Source: Aldrovandia affinis
Lineage: Eukaryota; Chordata; Actinopteri; Notacanthiformes; Halosauridae
Assembly: GCA_029706075.1 (NCBI GenBank)
Contig: JAINUG010000087.1
Location: 1,612,001-1,676,000 of the forward strand
Reading direction: 5' to 3'
Length of the DNA: 64,000 bases
The translations under genes were made by a program, and so were the position numbers. The notes under the pieces were generated by a model, which saw nothing but the letters and a program-made list of their open reading frames with translations, had not been told where the DNA came from and did no database searches. Every line of letters begins with the position of its first letter. Positions within the stretch are counted from its first letter, which is position 1. This document shows positions 26,470 to 37,591 of this stretch, in pieces.

Positions 26470-26640
26470 TGCCATCGCCATTTATTTCATTTGTTTTATT
26501 TATTTATTTGTTTTTGTTTGTCAGGGACATAGCTAAAGCATTAGTACAATGTTAAAAAACAAGCATCAGATGCATTGCATTTAGTGTTTATAGGCAAAGG
26601 CTAATTTCTAACACCTGTCCCAAATAAACTACAAAAAGAA
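26470..26640 (-). repeat. Dispersed repeat matching 42300-42420 in reverse
   Basis: The segment around 26567-26625 (GCATTGCATTTAGTGTTTAT, AAAGGCTAATTTCTAACACC, TGTCC) is the reverse complement, with changes, of about 42322-42378. It may be the 3' end of a LINE. The family is unknown. Confidence 0.5.
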
Positions 26641-27046
26641 AAGTATGTATCAAAAAATAAACGCAAACAACACAAGATACACGCACAAACACATTATAAA
26701 AAGTACATCCACCAAATATAGCAAAACAGCAAATCGTTTTTGCTAAACCCCCCTCCCCTCTTTCCTGTAAAGCCTCATATTTACAAAGTTAAAAAGTTGA
26801 TCACCAAGTATAAAGAATTATTTACAAAAATATTGCTGTATTGAAATACAGTTAAGAAGCAATCACCATTACTAATGTGCTGTGGGGAGGAGGACACAAG
26901 AGAGCTGTGTGACCTTTTTCATTTTAAAGAGCATTCAGAAATCCCTGGGAAGAAGGGGCTGCTTAAACTGTGACTACAAGTAAAATCACTTGCAGAGAAA
27001 GAGGGCTCTCTGAAATGAACACCGTGCACACAACTGAGAAAAGACG

Positions 27047-27282
27047 TGCTCACTGCGACATCCGCTGTTAATTCAGGAGAGTGTAGACGAGCACGTGCTC
27101 TCCTCCGAAATGCATGTCAGCTGCCACTTCTTTTCACACCACAGTCTACAAGTTACGCTTGCACAAACATGTGTCGGAGGAACGAGACACAACGGAACAT
27201 GGATAATCGCTACCGCCAATTATGTGCCGCCCTGCGGCGCTGCTAACCACAGTCGACACTGGCGCGTTCTGGATCCAATACC
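27047..27282 (+). repeat. Interspersed repeat, unnamed family B
   Basis: It shares ordered motifs with 12650-12950 and the reverse of 33727-34035. It runs straight into a 48-bp tandem array built from its own 3' half. No coding function. Confidence 0.6.
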
Positions 27283-27519
27283 AGACCGTGGGGCTCATCC
27301 ACACACTAGAACAGTGCCTTAACAGGATGCAGACCATGGGGCTCATCCACACACTAGAACAGTGCCTTAACAGGATGGAGAGCATGGGGCTCATCCACAC
27401 AGTAGAACAGTGCCTTATCAGGATGCAGACCATGGGGCTCATCCACACACTAGAACAGTGCCTTATCAGGATGCAGACCATGGGGCTCATCCACACAGTA
27501 GAACAGTGCATAACAGGAT
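27283..27519 (+). repeat. 48-bp minisatellite, about five copies
   Basis: Five successive units begin CAGACC(A/G)TGGGGCTC or GAGAGCATGGGGCTC and have a 48-bp period; the last is shortened. The units differ by single bases. Because 48 is a multiple of three, both strands stay open and give 16-residue repeat peptides, but these are by-products. A single related unit lies in reverse at about 33735-33780, so the array grew from one unit of the family B repeat. Confidence 0.9.
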
Positions 27520-28614
27520 GGTCTAGCCAGCACCCAGCAACTATGTTTATTTCTTTGGATGGCCGTTTTTAGGGTTTAGGGTTCCCCCAGCCTCCCAAAT
27601 CCCAATTTAATCCCAAACAACCCTGCAAAGAACACAGTCTCTACACTTGGAGGCATTGGATTGGATTCACGCTATCACCTAGACACATGGCCGTAATACT
27701 GCCAGTTCAAATCCTAGGTTGGTCACTGCAGTGGCTACATATGTATCAAGGAATTGGATATTTGATTGACATCAGCAAATGTCCAGTCATAAAAACAGAC
27801 TGTAAATAAAAAGGAAACCGTGTTAGTGATCCTGAATGAGAGTGCAAAGCAGTTAGATAATGTGACGTAATAAATTCACTGTGCCTCAAACCGTCAGCAA
27901 CTGACTCCACATGTACAATGCATTCAACGGTTGCTTAGGAACAGCAATGTGACAACTGCCAGGACAAAGACAGCAAGTGCACAGAAGTAATTTGTCACAC
28001 ATGGCAAATAGTTGATGTCTTTGGATTAAGATGCCACTACAAACACAAGAAGCTACAAGGTTTAACTAACCTGACTTGCATACTACTTGCAATGTAGTGA
28101 TAGTTTAACAGGCTAAATGAAATGTGTGTTGAATTATTAACTATATCATCAATTAAAATGGAAAATGTATATCTTGGTGTTGAGTAAATAAATGTAACTA
28201 TACGTTTTTAGTAATACATCAATTTAACCTAGTCAAACTAAACTTTGGGTAACACACTTAAATAGCAGTTACTATACTCCTTAAAAAAAAAGAACCAAAA
28301 ATAATGTTAAAACTTGTTTACACATTTTGATTGGACAGAACCAAGGCCATTTTTGAAAAAGCTGTTTTGGCTTTCTATCCTTCATAATGGTGTGAAAAGC
28401 TTAGATGGTGGTCTGATCTAAAAATGACCTGGCTTGTCTTAACTGAATTACTTATTTAACCTGACATTTGACATTTCTGAGAAAAACAGAGGCTGCAAGG
28501 ATGATTATGAGATGTTATTTTGCCGAGGCAGGAGATGACCTTCCAAAATATCTGAACCAACAGGCCAAACATGGCCCTGCTGTCTGTGTCCTTAAAGTCA
28601 CATGACGTGTGACA
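27520..28614. other. Non-coding, no gene recognised
   Basis: No supported gene or named repeat. Confidence 0.5.
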
Positions 28615-28965
28615 GTGACCCCATTTTCTCCCAATTTGGTGGCTAATTGTACCCTGTAGTTCAAATATCCCCCCCTCCCTCTCGTACTATGAGTTCACTG
28701 CCGCAACTGACCGGCAGTGACGAAGGCAAACTGAACCACTCTCCTGCGAGACAGAACTCACCAAGCCATCAACCATAACTCCAAAACACACAGAGCTGCT
28801 TGAACGTAACAAACTCATGCCAGCTTCCCTCCGCTGGGGGTGGACTGGCTCATTGGCTGCACTAGGCTGTGCTGGGCTGGGCAACCTGTGCAATTGGGCA
28901 ATTGTCTGGGCAATTAGAACAAGTGCCTTTTCCTGTTGCGCCACTTGGAGGCCACTTACAATATT
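28615..28965 (-). mobile_element. tRNA-derived SINE, second family, degenerate
   Basis: It follows the layout of 38230-38578 (CCATTTTCTCCCAATTTGGT at its left, GACCGGCAGTGACGAAGGCA, then the CTTCCCTCC body), but the tRNA-like head on the right has lost its B-box. The ORFs across it (28687-28944 and 28817-29242) are incidental. Confidence 0.6.
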
Positions 28966-29686
28966 TAGTAATCAGCAACTCTCTGACTTTCACTGGGAGC
29001 TCTACACGATGCATGATGCACTCGCCGATGAGCCAGTTTTCCTGATTGATCAGAGGAGTCTCGAGTGCTTGATACCCTTCCTCCCAGAGCAACACTATAA
29101 CCAATGTTGTGCTGCCATGGGGGACACAGTCTGCATTGACTCAGTCAGGGACAATAATAATATGAATGTTTTTTTTTATCCAGGACAAAGCATTGGTATT
29201 CTGAAAAAAATATCCCTTGGACCAGAATTTCAATACAATTGAAGCCTTTAGGCAAAAATTATTCACACAACACCTTAAATATAAAAACAACAATTTTATG
29301 TTATTGCAGAGAATAAGATGAAACTGAGGATCCCGTGGTCTTTTTAAGAAACAGTTATTATGTAGGGTTCAAAGACACATTTTATTCAAACAAGTTACTT
29401 CTGAAGTTTCAAAGGAGAAATTGATGTTAATTTTTTATGCTTTTTCCCTTTTTCTCCCATTTTGGAATGCCCAGTCGGTAAATAGTCTGTAGTCTGGTAA
29501 AACATTGCATCATTTGAGTTTAATACTGTAGATGGCACAGCAACATTATATCAAGAACAAATATAATGTGACATTATATGTGACATTATATCATTATATA
29601 ATGGTGACATGTGCATCATGAATAGGACCCATAGAAAGATTTATTTTGTAAATCCCTCCTTCCGGTACTACAAGGTCGCTGTAGTC
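28966..29686. other. Non-coding, repeat scraps
   Basis: A short piece at about 29441-29480 (CCTTTTTCTCCCATTTTGGA) resembles the start of the family B repeat. No gene. Confidence 0.45.
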
Positions 29687-29941
29687 CTGGGGTAGGCAAC
29701 CCTGGTCCTGGAGTGCCTGAGACATTTCACATTTTTGTTCTGTCTGAGCTGAACTACACAGTTTGATCCATCATTAGGAATCTGAGCATGAATATTCAGA
29801 GTCTGAATGGTGAAACACTGAGTACCTCCAGCACATGATCACCTGCGTTCATTAAGCCTAATAATTAATCCAGTTATATTTGTAGGGGTTCGGAAGGAGC
29901 AAAAACCAGAAACGTCTCTGGACCAGAGTTTCCTACCCCTT
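29687..29941. mobile_element. hAT-like MITE
   Basis: The left end CTGGGGTAGGCAACCCTGGT and the right end (reverse complement AAGGGGTAGGAAACTCTGGT) are imperfect inverted repeats. The flanking octamers CTGTAGTC (29679-29686) and TTATAGTC (29942-29949) match at six of eight positions, as expected for an old 8-bp target duplication. Confidence 0.65.
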
Positions 29942-30439
29942 TTATAGTCTCTTCTCAAGCCTCTTGTTAATCATCCCATCTATATGTTAATGGTTCAGTG
30001 GTGATTGCACCTAGCGCTGTAATTACTCCACATCCCTGCTGGTGCAGTGCCCATGCGTGTTCTTTAATGTCACGGTGGTGAATGCTGGCTGACCTTTTAA
30101 ACATTCATATTTCACGAACTCCCTGTGTTTGCTTTTTAAAAGATTATTACGCCTATTGTAAGTATAAAAATGCATGTTTGCATTAAACCTAGCAGAATGT
30201 TACAGAAGGTACTACTAGAAGTTAGAATTGCGGTTTATATATTTATATACAATATTATATCAATTTTCGTATATATTTTAGGGTCCTTTATTATGGAACT
30301 ATTAAACCTTTATAATTGTACTAGTATTTAAGTTCAATTATTTCTTCCTACCGTGTTCAAACGATTGTAATAAAGAACTTGGAAATTGTAACTGAGAAAA
30401 ACTTCCTTTATAAAATAATTTTATTTTGTATAACACCTC

Positions 30440-30737
30440 TTGAAAACCGCTGGTAATACGAGGCCTCGATGTAGTCAATACCAAGTTGCTGTCAGTCTCA
30501 ACCTCGCCAGGAGTGCATTCCTATTGGACAGCGGCGTTATGGAAGCTCGCGAGGTGCCAAGCGTGTCTGGTTTAAAACAAGCTTGTGAGCGCGAGCGCAC
30601 CGCGAGTTGGTATTGTTCCCTGGCCAGTATGGATGTGGATGTGTCGCGCGCTCTCTTCACTTTAGCGGAGCGGCTGCGGTCTTTGTGCATTGATCCCTCA
30701 CGAATCTTCCAGAAAATCATGGCGTAACGGAAGAGAC
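30440..30737 (+). promoter_or_regulatory. syt10: CpG-rich region, probable syt10 promoter and 5' UTR
   Basis: CpG dinucleotides are dense here (for example GTCGCGCGCTC at about 30643 and GAGCGCGAGCGCACCGCG at about 30588), whereas the flanks are CpG-poor and AT-rich. The cluster ends in syt10 exon 1. CpG-rich promoters are common for neuronal genes. No convincing TATA box is placed and the transcription start cannot be fixed by eye. Confidence 0.6.
30539..30727 (+). other. Upstream ORF, 62 codons
   Basis: An ATG at 30539 opens a frame of 62 codons that ends with TAA at 30725-30727, 10 nt before the syt10 ATG and in another frame. A second in-frame ATG lies at 30629. If transcription starts upstream of these, translation of syt10 could be reduced by them. 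The peptide matches nothing I know, so any effect would be on translation rather than through a product. Confidence 0.4.
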
Positions 30738-30885
30738 ATGAGTATCCACAAGGAGGACAGTATTAGCCTGTGCAGAAAGGCGCTCCAGATTGTCACGGAG
30801 CTATGTCTCGGGGGGCACGTAGACCGAGAGAAATGCGCGGACATCTTTCCCCTGGAGAGCACCATACCAGGTAAAGGCCGAACAG
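30738..30885 (+). CDS. syt10: syt10 coding exon 1, N-terminal cysteine segment
   Basis: Residues 1-49. The start is MSIHKEDSISLC, close to the mammalian SYT10 start. Cysteines at 12, 23 and 33 match the spaced N-terminal cysteines by which SYT3, 5/9, 6 and 10 form disulfide-linked dimers. This part faces the vesicle lumen or cell exterior. The ATG at 30738 is the first in frame and has G at -3. I place the donor after 30885 (ACAG/GTAAAT), which leaves one base to join AC of exon 2 as Asp. An alternative donor after 30870 (CCAG/GTAAAG) has the same phase and would drop five residues, GKGRT. The longer form has the same spacing before the DISVSLL block as I recall for human SYT10. Confidence 0.92.
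30871..30885 (+). other. syt10: Optional 15-nt segment between tandem donors
   Basis: Two good GT donors lie 15 nt apart (GT at 30871 and at 30886). Since 15 is divisible by three, use of either keeps the frame. The segment would add GKGRT just before the transmembrane helix. Which is used cannot be told from the sequence. Confidence 0.6.
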
Positions 30886-33726
30886 GTAAATTGGACAAAT
30901 GTCTATGCCTTTTAACTTCTGCGTCTTTATCTCAATTCAGTTGCTTTCACGTGTGTACAGAAGATAGCGTGCGTGTGAGAGAGTAACTTTTTATCGTGGG
31001 GTGGCCTAGAGTTTAATAACTTTGTTTATTTTGGGGGGACAAATGACCACCCACACAAACATGTGTCTGTTGGGTCTCGGACGGAAGCGATATGCACAGA
31101 CGTCGTTTTCATCTCCTGTATCTTAAATGAGCTACAAAACTTGCTAGTATCTAAAGAACGCATTAGCAGTAGATTTTCGTTGCGAACACTATTTCTTCTT
31201 TAAAGATTAATTGTGCATTGTTCGGTTCGGTTCGGTTTTTGATATGCAGAAATTGGTGAACAAAAAAAAGATATATTGTATTGTGTATAAACAAGAGTTC
31301 AGGGAGCTAGTTACCACCTGTATCTTTCAGCTGTAACGCAACAGGTGTAGTGTCTGGAAGCCTGTATAAGACTTGTTACAAATAAAATGTATTTGGCTTT
31401 TTTGATATTATTTATTGCAATAAAAAACAAGCATCAGTTCAAATAACAATTATTCTTAAGAGTTCGTATATTGGCCAGATATCTAAGATTTCTAAAATAG
31501 ACATTTGAATGATAGTTTCAGATAGAGAGCCGTTTGTGCATATGAATAAGCCACTCGAATTCCTCAAAAGCCCGTCTCGCTCTATGTTTCAATAACAAAT
31601 CTCTATGAGCGTGGGTGTTCATTCAAAATCCTCTACATACCATCGCAACGCGCAATGTCTATTTTTATTTTTTGTTATTATATTTTACAGTGTACATGAA
31701 GGCATTACATTATGTTTTGCATAATGACACGGTGTTCTCGCGTTTTCTACCTACTAGAGCTCGTATTTTGTAAGCGTCTTAATGATCACATTTGTTGCAT
31801 TTACATAATTAGTTCAGTAATCTGGCAAAAATAAATACCTATATTGAATTGCGCTTAATAAAAAGGCTACTTCAATTTAATACTCAATAAATACAAATAA
31901 TAATTTGACCATGGAATTTCTGTTCGGATAGTATGAATTAAATTCTAGGAAAAGAAAAAAAAGCCTAAGCGCTTTGGCGCAGGTAATTACACAATGAGTG
32001 CTGTTGAAGCTTCGATTACGTAAACTCCTTAAATGTAGGTTCTTCTGCACGTTAAGCACTAGTGACAGAAATAAAGGAGACCTGTCACCCTACAGGGCAT
32101 AACAGCGAGAATATTTTTGACCTACAGCTGTTTTCCATTCTAAATAAAGGGGATATGCCAGATTTGCCCATGATAGATGTGCAGTGACACAGAAGTGCCT
32201 AAACAGATTATCTTGGTCCCTTCTTTAGTTTTCACGGTAGCAAATGTGAGCAGTTTTTGCTCAGCAGATGTCTTAACCAGAACGACTTAAATGGCGAACA
32301 TTACCATGCATATACTGTGCAAAACTGGGTCCTGACCATAGGGCACATTGCTCACAGGTGAAATATGCTGTGGATGAGACAGCAACACCAGGGACTGGCT
32401 CCCACTGTGCCCAGTCTATCACCCTGCACCAGGTTACTCACCCATACTGCTGAGAGGAGAGGAGAGCTACATTTGTCAACAGTTTAACCAGTGGATCATT
32501 AGGCGTCCAGGTAAAGAGACGGCGGGCTGTAATTTTAGGAAGCAAAAAGCCCCTCACTAGCGTACGTAAATGCAGCTGTTACATGGAGCCATTTATATTT
32601 TGTACTGCCGCAGAGGCGGGTGGATGTTCACGTCTAGGTTGGTGTTTTCCTCCCTGTGTTTTTTAGCTATCGCCCTGGGTGGGTGGTAAGGGGGCTGGGT
32701 AGGTCATTTGGGGGTGTGGATTGGTGCAATTAATGGGTCTAAAGATTGCACAACCAGAAATCTGAATTTAGCGCAGAGGCAAACATGTGCAATACTCCTT
32801 GATGGGCGGCGATTATGAAAAAAGAAAGATTTGTTGAATATGCATCCATACATAGATGCTACTACAATAACAATATAATATTTAAAATCGATAATAAATA
32901 ATCATAATATATTTTTACAACAATGTTTTTCATTTTATTGATACCATAAGACAATGGTATATTGGTAAACAAATGATTAAAACTAGAACACACAACTAAT
33001 CAAGAGTGTGTTATGTCATCAGCTAGATCATTTCCATCCCACGCAGATTAATCAAATCAAAGCAGTCTTGCAGTTCATGTAGGCAATGTTGCCTATACTG
33101 TATATATTACGCACAGGAATATACTCCTCAACAGCAGTGACACCTCAGGGAAAGGTATGCTTACTTCAAGTGAAACATGGAAATGCTCTGTATATACACT
33201 ATGTAACACAAGAGCCAACAATTCAATAATCTTTAAAGAAAATCTTCCCTCTTTTAACATTCCCTAGAAATAAACACTGCCTGTAAATAAACCAAATGTG
33301 TCATAGATGATGTCAGAGAGCCAGGTTATAAATCTATCTTCTAAGGATTGTCACATTTCAACATCACTATAAGCTCCATCTCCCTCAATTACTGGCTGTG
33401 GAAATATGTTGCTTGTGCCATGTCCCATTCCCTTACCTGTCGATGAATAGGTGATAGAAATCGCATAGCTCGTTAATTAGCATCGCTAGAAATGTGATAT
33501 CCTTTTTTTGTTGTTATCAAATGTTTTCTTTATTTTAAAATTATATAAACAAGACAACACAAGAAAAAAAACAAAAATCGATGCCTACACAGTGTAGGAA
33601 TCAAACATGGCTGGCTGCGCCGTTGTTAGACTATAATTTTTTATTTATTTTTTTGTTTTGTTTTTTGTTAGTTTTTTCCCTTTTGACAGAGGTCTAGACA
33701 ATAGACCACCAGAAATGTGATATCTG
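30886..33726 (+). other. syt10: syt10 intron 1, first part
   Basis: Intronic sequence without a recognised gene. A few weak repeat scraps occur, for example a possible L2-tail relic near 32257-32290 and AT-rich stretches at 32880-32940 and 33500-33670. A short GTTCG repeat lies at about 31221-31236. Confidence 0.55.
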
Positions 33727-34035
33727 CAGAGTAAGTCTGCATCCTGTTATGGCACTGTTCTAGTGTGTGGATGTGCCCCGAGGTCCAGTGCCCCACTGAA
33801 TCCAGACCGTGCCAGCATTGACTGTAGCTAGCAGCCCCACGGAGTGACACATATTTAGCGTCGCCCAGGGAGGGAGGGTTTTAGTCAGCTATGTTGTGTG
33901 TGAATGTGGTGTGAAAAGAAGTGGCAGCTGAAATCATGTGTTTCAGATGAGAGCACATGCTTGTCTATGCTCTTCCAAAGTGACAGCGGAGGTTGTAGTG
34001 AGAGTGGTAGCGAGCAGGAATTCCAAATTGGGAGA
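33727..34035 (-). repeat. Interspersed repeat, unnamed family B
   Basis: It is the reverse-strand counterpart of 12650-12950 and 27047-27330, including one unit of the sequence that is tandemly repeated at 27283-27519 (about 33735-33780). Its other end, AATTGGGAGAAAAA at about 34026-34039, gives the start of the element on the minus strand. Confidence 0.6.
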
Positions 34036-34214
34036 AAAAGCATAAACTGATTCTGACACACTTCTTTTTGATCTGCAACAATGCTTGCCCTCGTGTTTCC
34101 AAAATGCCTGTGTGGTGCTTAGTCTGGATTTTGACCAAGAACAAATTGTGATCATCACCATGGGATGTTTGCTATTAGCCCTTGTATTATGTTGGACAGA
34201 TTTGACCCGAATTT

Positions 34215-35465
34215 ATTAGGGCTGTCCCCGACTAAAACAAATCTTGGTCGACCAACAGTTGTCCGTTTTTTCCGATTGGTCAATTGGTCTAAACTTTTTC
34301 TTTCTATATGACACACCCTATTTGTTTTATATGCACACTGCGCTTGTCTCATGTTTTATAACTTTCTTAAGTGAATGACACAAATGAGTAACAATAGGCT
34401 AATGACTTTATGGAGCCGGAGTTCAAGATTACCTGAAAGAAAAAAAAACTTCTCCGTTCGGGCCTCCTCTTCATGCTGCCCTTGCAGATTCTGCCGTTGC
34501 GCTTGTGAAGTTCCAGTATGGCCACATAATAGACTGATGCTTTTATTTGACCCCAACCATAACACATTCTAATGCATAGGCTGTTTTATTTAATTAACCA
34601 GGTTGGTCTCATTGGGATTTAAAATCTCTTTTGCAAAGAAATTGGCTAACAAACGAATGATCACACATAGCCTAATGTCTTAAATTGTAGCCTAAAGCTG
34701 AACATAAAGTGGCTATAGCCTATCGAAAATAACTTACTCTAGTCGGAGACCATCCGATGGCCTACTTCCCCAGTCGTTTCATGTTATGGCAGAGGAACAC
34801 TAGCTTGTCCACATTTTTTGGCAAAAGGCTGCTCCTCGTTTTATTAACGATAAACCCTGCCTTGGAAAACGCGCTTGCAAAGTTTACATTCCACTTTTTT
34901 TGGATCGTCCACGACTAAAACGAAATGCTGCCATACTCCAGATCTTTTCTTTGACATTATGTTCTTAGGTTATATCGAAATTAGTCATTAAAGTATGCCT
35001 ATATCACTAATCTTAACTGTAGGCAAATCTTAGGCTACAATTAAAATGCACATTCGCGTGCCTAAAAGAAGAAGGATACAATATAGGCTACATGAAAGGG
35101 CGTGTTACCCATGTTAGTTATAAATATATAAACCATACAATTAGCAAAACACATTTATTATAACATGTTACTTTTATTAGTTTTGCAGAATTATTCACAA
35201 CACTACTATTATCTGAACTGCCTAATATAATTTAAAGATAACATATATAGGCCTAGCTATGTTAAGAGTGAAGGGCTGTCACTGCCATACCCGCAGCGTC
35301 CAGAATGGATTATTCTACTGACAAGCGCGCCGAACTGATGCACGAATCTAGGTGTCTCATGCTGCATGGATATTTTTATTTATTTGTTGTTGTTTTTTTC
35401 GCGAGACTGCTCCACCAAAACAAATCTCGGTCGACCAACAGCCCATCGACCGAACAATCGACCAG
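34215..35465. mobile_element. Nested repeat with GGTCGACCAACAG motif
   Basis: The left end reads TTAGGGCTGTCCCCGACTAA and then CTTGGTCGACCAACAG. A related block, CTCGGTCGACCAACAGCCCA, lies near the right end at about 35427 in the same direction, and a weaker one (GTCCACGACTAAAACGA) at about 34907. Ends like GGGCTGTCCCCGACTAA mark a common fish DNA transposon. It sits inside the piggyBac remnant. The superfamily and exact right border are not clear. Confidence 0.5.
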
Positions 35466-35745
35466 TGGACTAAATCTTATCCAGAGCGACTTGCAAGATG
35501 CATTAATACATGGTAGGAACAATTATAGTTTGTGCATGAGATCAGTGCAGTAATACAGCGATAGACATCATTGTAGGCAGCTGCATACCATACCTGTAAC
35601 ACTGGGAAGGAAAAGGTTAGTCTTTTTTTTTTTTAATGAGAAGGCAGGGATGCATATACAAGAAGTGTTGAGCAAGTCGGCAGTGGTGATGACAATAGGC
35701 TAGATGTACAGAATTCAGCGGTAGCGGAGTCTGAAAATGAAGGTG
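35466..35745 (-). mobile_element. L2-like LINE, 3' end only
   Basis: On the minus strand it carries the 3' untranslated end of the L2-like family, with TATCCAGAGCGACTTGCAAG at about 35480, the ATACAGCGATAGACATCATT segment and ACACTGGGAAGGAAAAGGTT. It adjoins the preceding repeat and lies within the piggyBac remnant. Confidence 0.8.
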
Positions 35746-36273
35746 TTTATCATCACAAAAAGGCTGGTTAACATACTTGTTTTAGCCTGAGGCCAGGTGA
35801 CTTTGCCTAATTTGGGGTCATGAACATCTATACAAAATGTTGACATCTTGATATTTTTGTTTATTTCTATAAGCACTTTCCACCCTATTTTGATGCTTCG
35901 GCCAGTTTTGGCCACAAAGGAGAATAGGCCTTTATGAACTAGCAGCTAGTATAAATAAGAGGACACTTTGTTTTTCTCTCACTCTCTCTCTCTCTCACAC
36001 ACACACACACTGCTCTCACCACAAACATAAAGACTATCCCAAATAGATGCAAATATTTTTTCTTACTTTTATTTGAACTAAAGGCATGTTTATAAATATA
36101 TTTTATCTTCATATATCTTACCAATGCCTCATAGACATAACATGAGTCAGATGCAGATCTAAGTTGTGGGAATCCACTCTGTTGCTGTCTGAGAGGGGCA
36201 ACACTGAAATAAAAAAGGTCCCACTCACCATTTACTCACTCAATCACTCAGAAGCAATTGTCATAAGTGGAAC

Positions 36274-36424
36274 ATGAGCAGAAGACTTATGTACAGCCAG
36301 TGAAGCCCTCACTGTACTCTTAGACAGTGATAATGACAGTGAAATAGAGGAGGAAGTGTCTGAAACTGAGGACAATGTTGAACATAATTCGGACTACAAT
36401 GAATCAGAGGATGATTCATTGTAG
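36274..36424 (+). pseudogene. piggyBac transposase N-terminal relic
   Basis: An open frame gives an acidic stretch (LLDSDNDSEIEEEVSET, then EDNVEHNSDYNESEDDSL) and stops at TAG 36422-36424. Acidic starts of this kind, after an ALTVLL-like helix, are typical of piggyBac transposases. No catalytic DDD domain remains. Its place between piggyBac-like ends supports the call. Confidence 0.6.
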
Positions 36425-36428
36425 TCCG
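36390..36428. repeat. Perfect 17-bp hairpin
   Basis: CGGACTACAATGAATCA (36390-36406) and its exact inverse (36412-36428) flank a 5-nt loop, GAGGA. It overlaps the end of the piggyBac reading frame and supplies its stop codon, so a small inverted duplication may have cut the gene off. Confidence 0.85.
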
Positions 36429-37591
36429 TCAATCCATTGATGTGAGTTACAGGTCATAATGGATGTTATTGTGCCAAATCTGCCCCTCATCAAATGCAAG
36501 ACAAACATTACATGTGTAAGATACTAAAAACATGCCAGCATTTTTTTTTTTAAGCACATTATGACCATCATGGCCAGTTTGATGAATAATTAGTGCATTT
36601 TGTGTGCTTTGTAGTGAAAAATGAGTGGTGTAAAACTTGTCCTATATGGACAAAAACCTGAAATATCTGGTCAAATTTGTTATGATAGTCAGTGACATGA
36701 TGATCATTTCAAATAATAACTTTTTGGGGAGGTTAAATATGTGTATCACAATTTTGAGGTGACTTGTATTGCACTGGCCATTTCGAAACAGTATTCATGG
36801 TATGGTTAAACATTGAAACATAATACAAGGGTTAAGCTCTTCAAAGTATTTAAGCATTTTTGCACTTTCAATGCAGTTGAATGGGAGAGACTTGAATAGA
36901 CACTTGAATAGTCTCCACACCAGTCAGATTGTTTTTGATACGTATTTCTTAAAAACATATATATACGTATGTATGCACACTGGTTTTTGTTATGTTAAAT
37001 ATTTAACTTGCACTATAATGAAATTATAGCAAACGTTGCCAACACGTACATTTGTTTGGTTTCATTGATGTCCCTTGAATGTTATTTTTAAGTCAGAAGG
37101 AATATTGAAGGAACATTATTCAGTTTTGCTCTTCCAGTGAAAAAATAAATTCAATTGTGCCCGGTCATTAATGTTAATTTTATCAGGAAAGTTAACAATG
37201 TTCAACAAATTGGCGTTTAAATGCTTACGTTGTGAACAGTCTTAAAATGTTGTTCTCCCTGATGTTTTCTCATGACTAAATGATAACCATCAGGGGATGT
37301 TACCAGTGAGTTTGTATGCAACATGCCCAGCCTTTTTCTGTGACTTTGACAGAACTTGTTTGGAACAATAAATACTGCTTGGGGAACAGTCTTGTCAGAA
37401 TGTCACAACCAAGTGTGAATCTAACCAGAATGTTCCCCAAAATTCTTTGGGGAAAATATCATGTGCTTGCTGAGTATCCATTAAAGATGATATAGGTACA
37501 ATAGCATGCATATTTCAAAGTAAAACATTTACAGATTAAAATCATTTTTTAAAGAACACAGGTATTGTTTTAGGTTTAACGACTATGTTGT

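Larger units (their letters stand above)
34179..36831 (+). mobile_element. piggyBac-type transposon remnant
   Basis: The left end CCCTTGTATTATGTT (from 34179) and the right end AACATAATACAAGGG (to 36831) are perfect 15-bp inverted repeats. TTAA follows the right end (36832-36835) and TTAG, one base off, precedes the left (34175-34178), as expected for a piggyBac TTAA target. Just inside the left end is TTTGACCCG, frequent in fish piggyBac ends. A short transposase relic lies at 36274-36424. Other repeats are nested inside, so most of the original interior is lost. Orientation follows the transposase relic. Confidence 0.8.

Noticed and set aside
27283..27519. CRISPR-like array
   Set aside because: The units are contiguous with no unique spacers, and the context is vertebrate. 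It is a minisatellite.
27146..27572. Repeat-containing proteins of 116-121 residues on both strands
   Set aside because: They result from a 48-bp period divisible by three. No domain or splice context supports them.
30690..30737. In-frame N-terminal extension of syt10
   Set aside because: It would begin at a TTG codon at 30690. The first ATG in frame is at 30738 and matches the family start.
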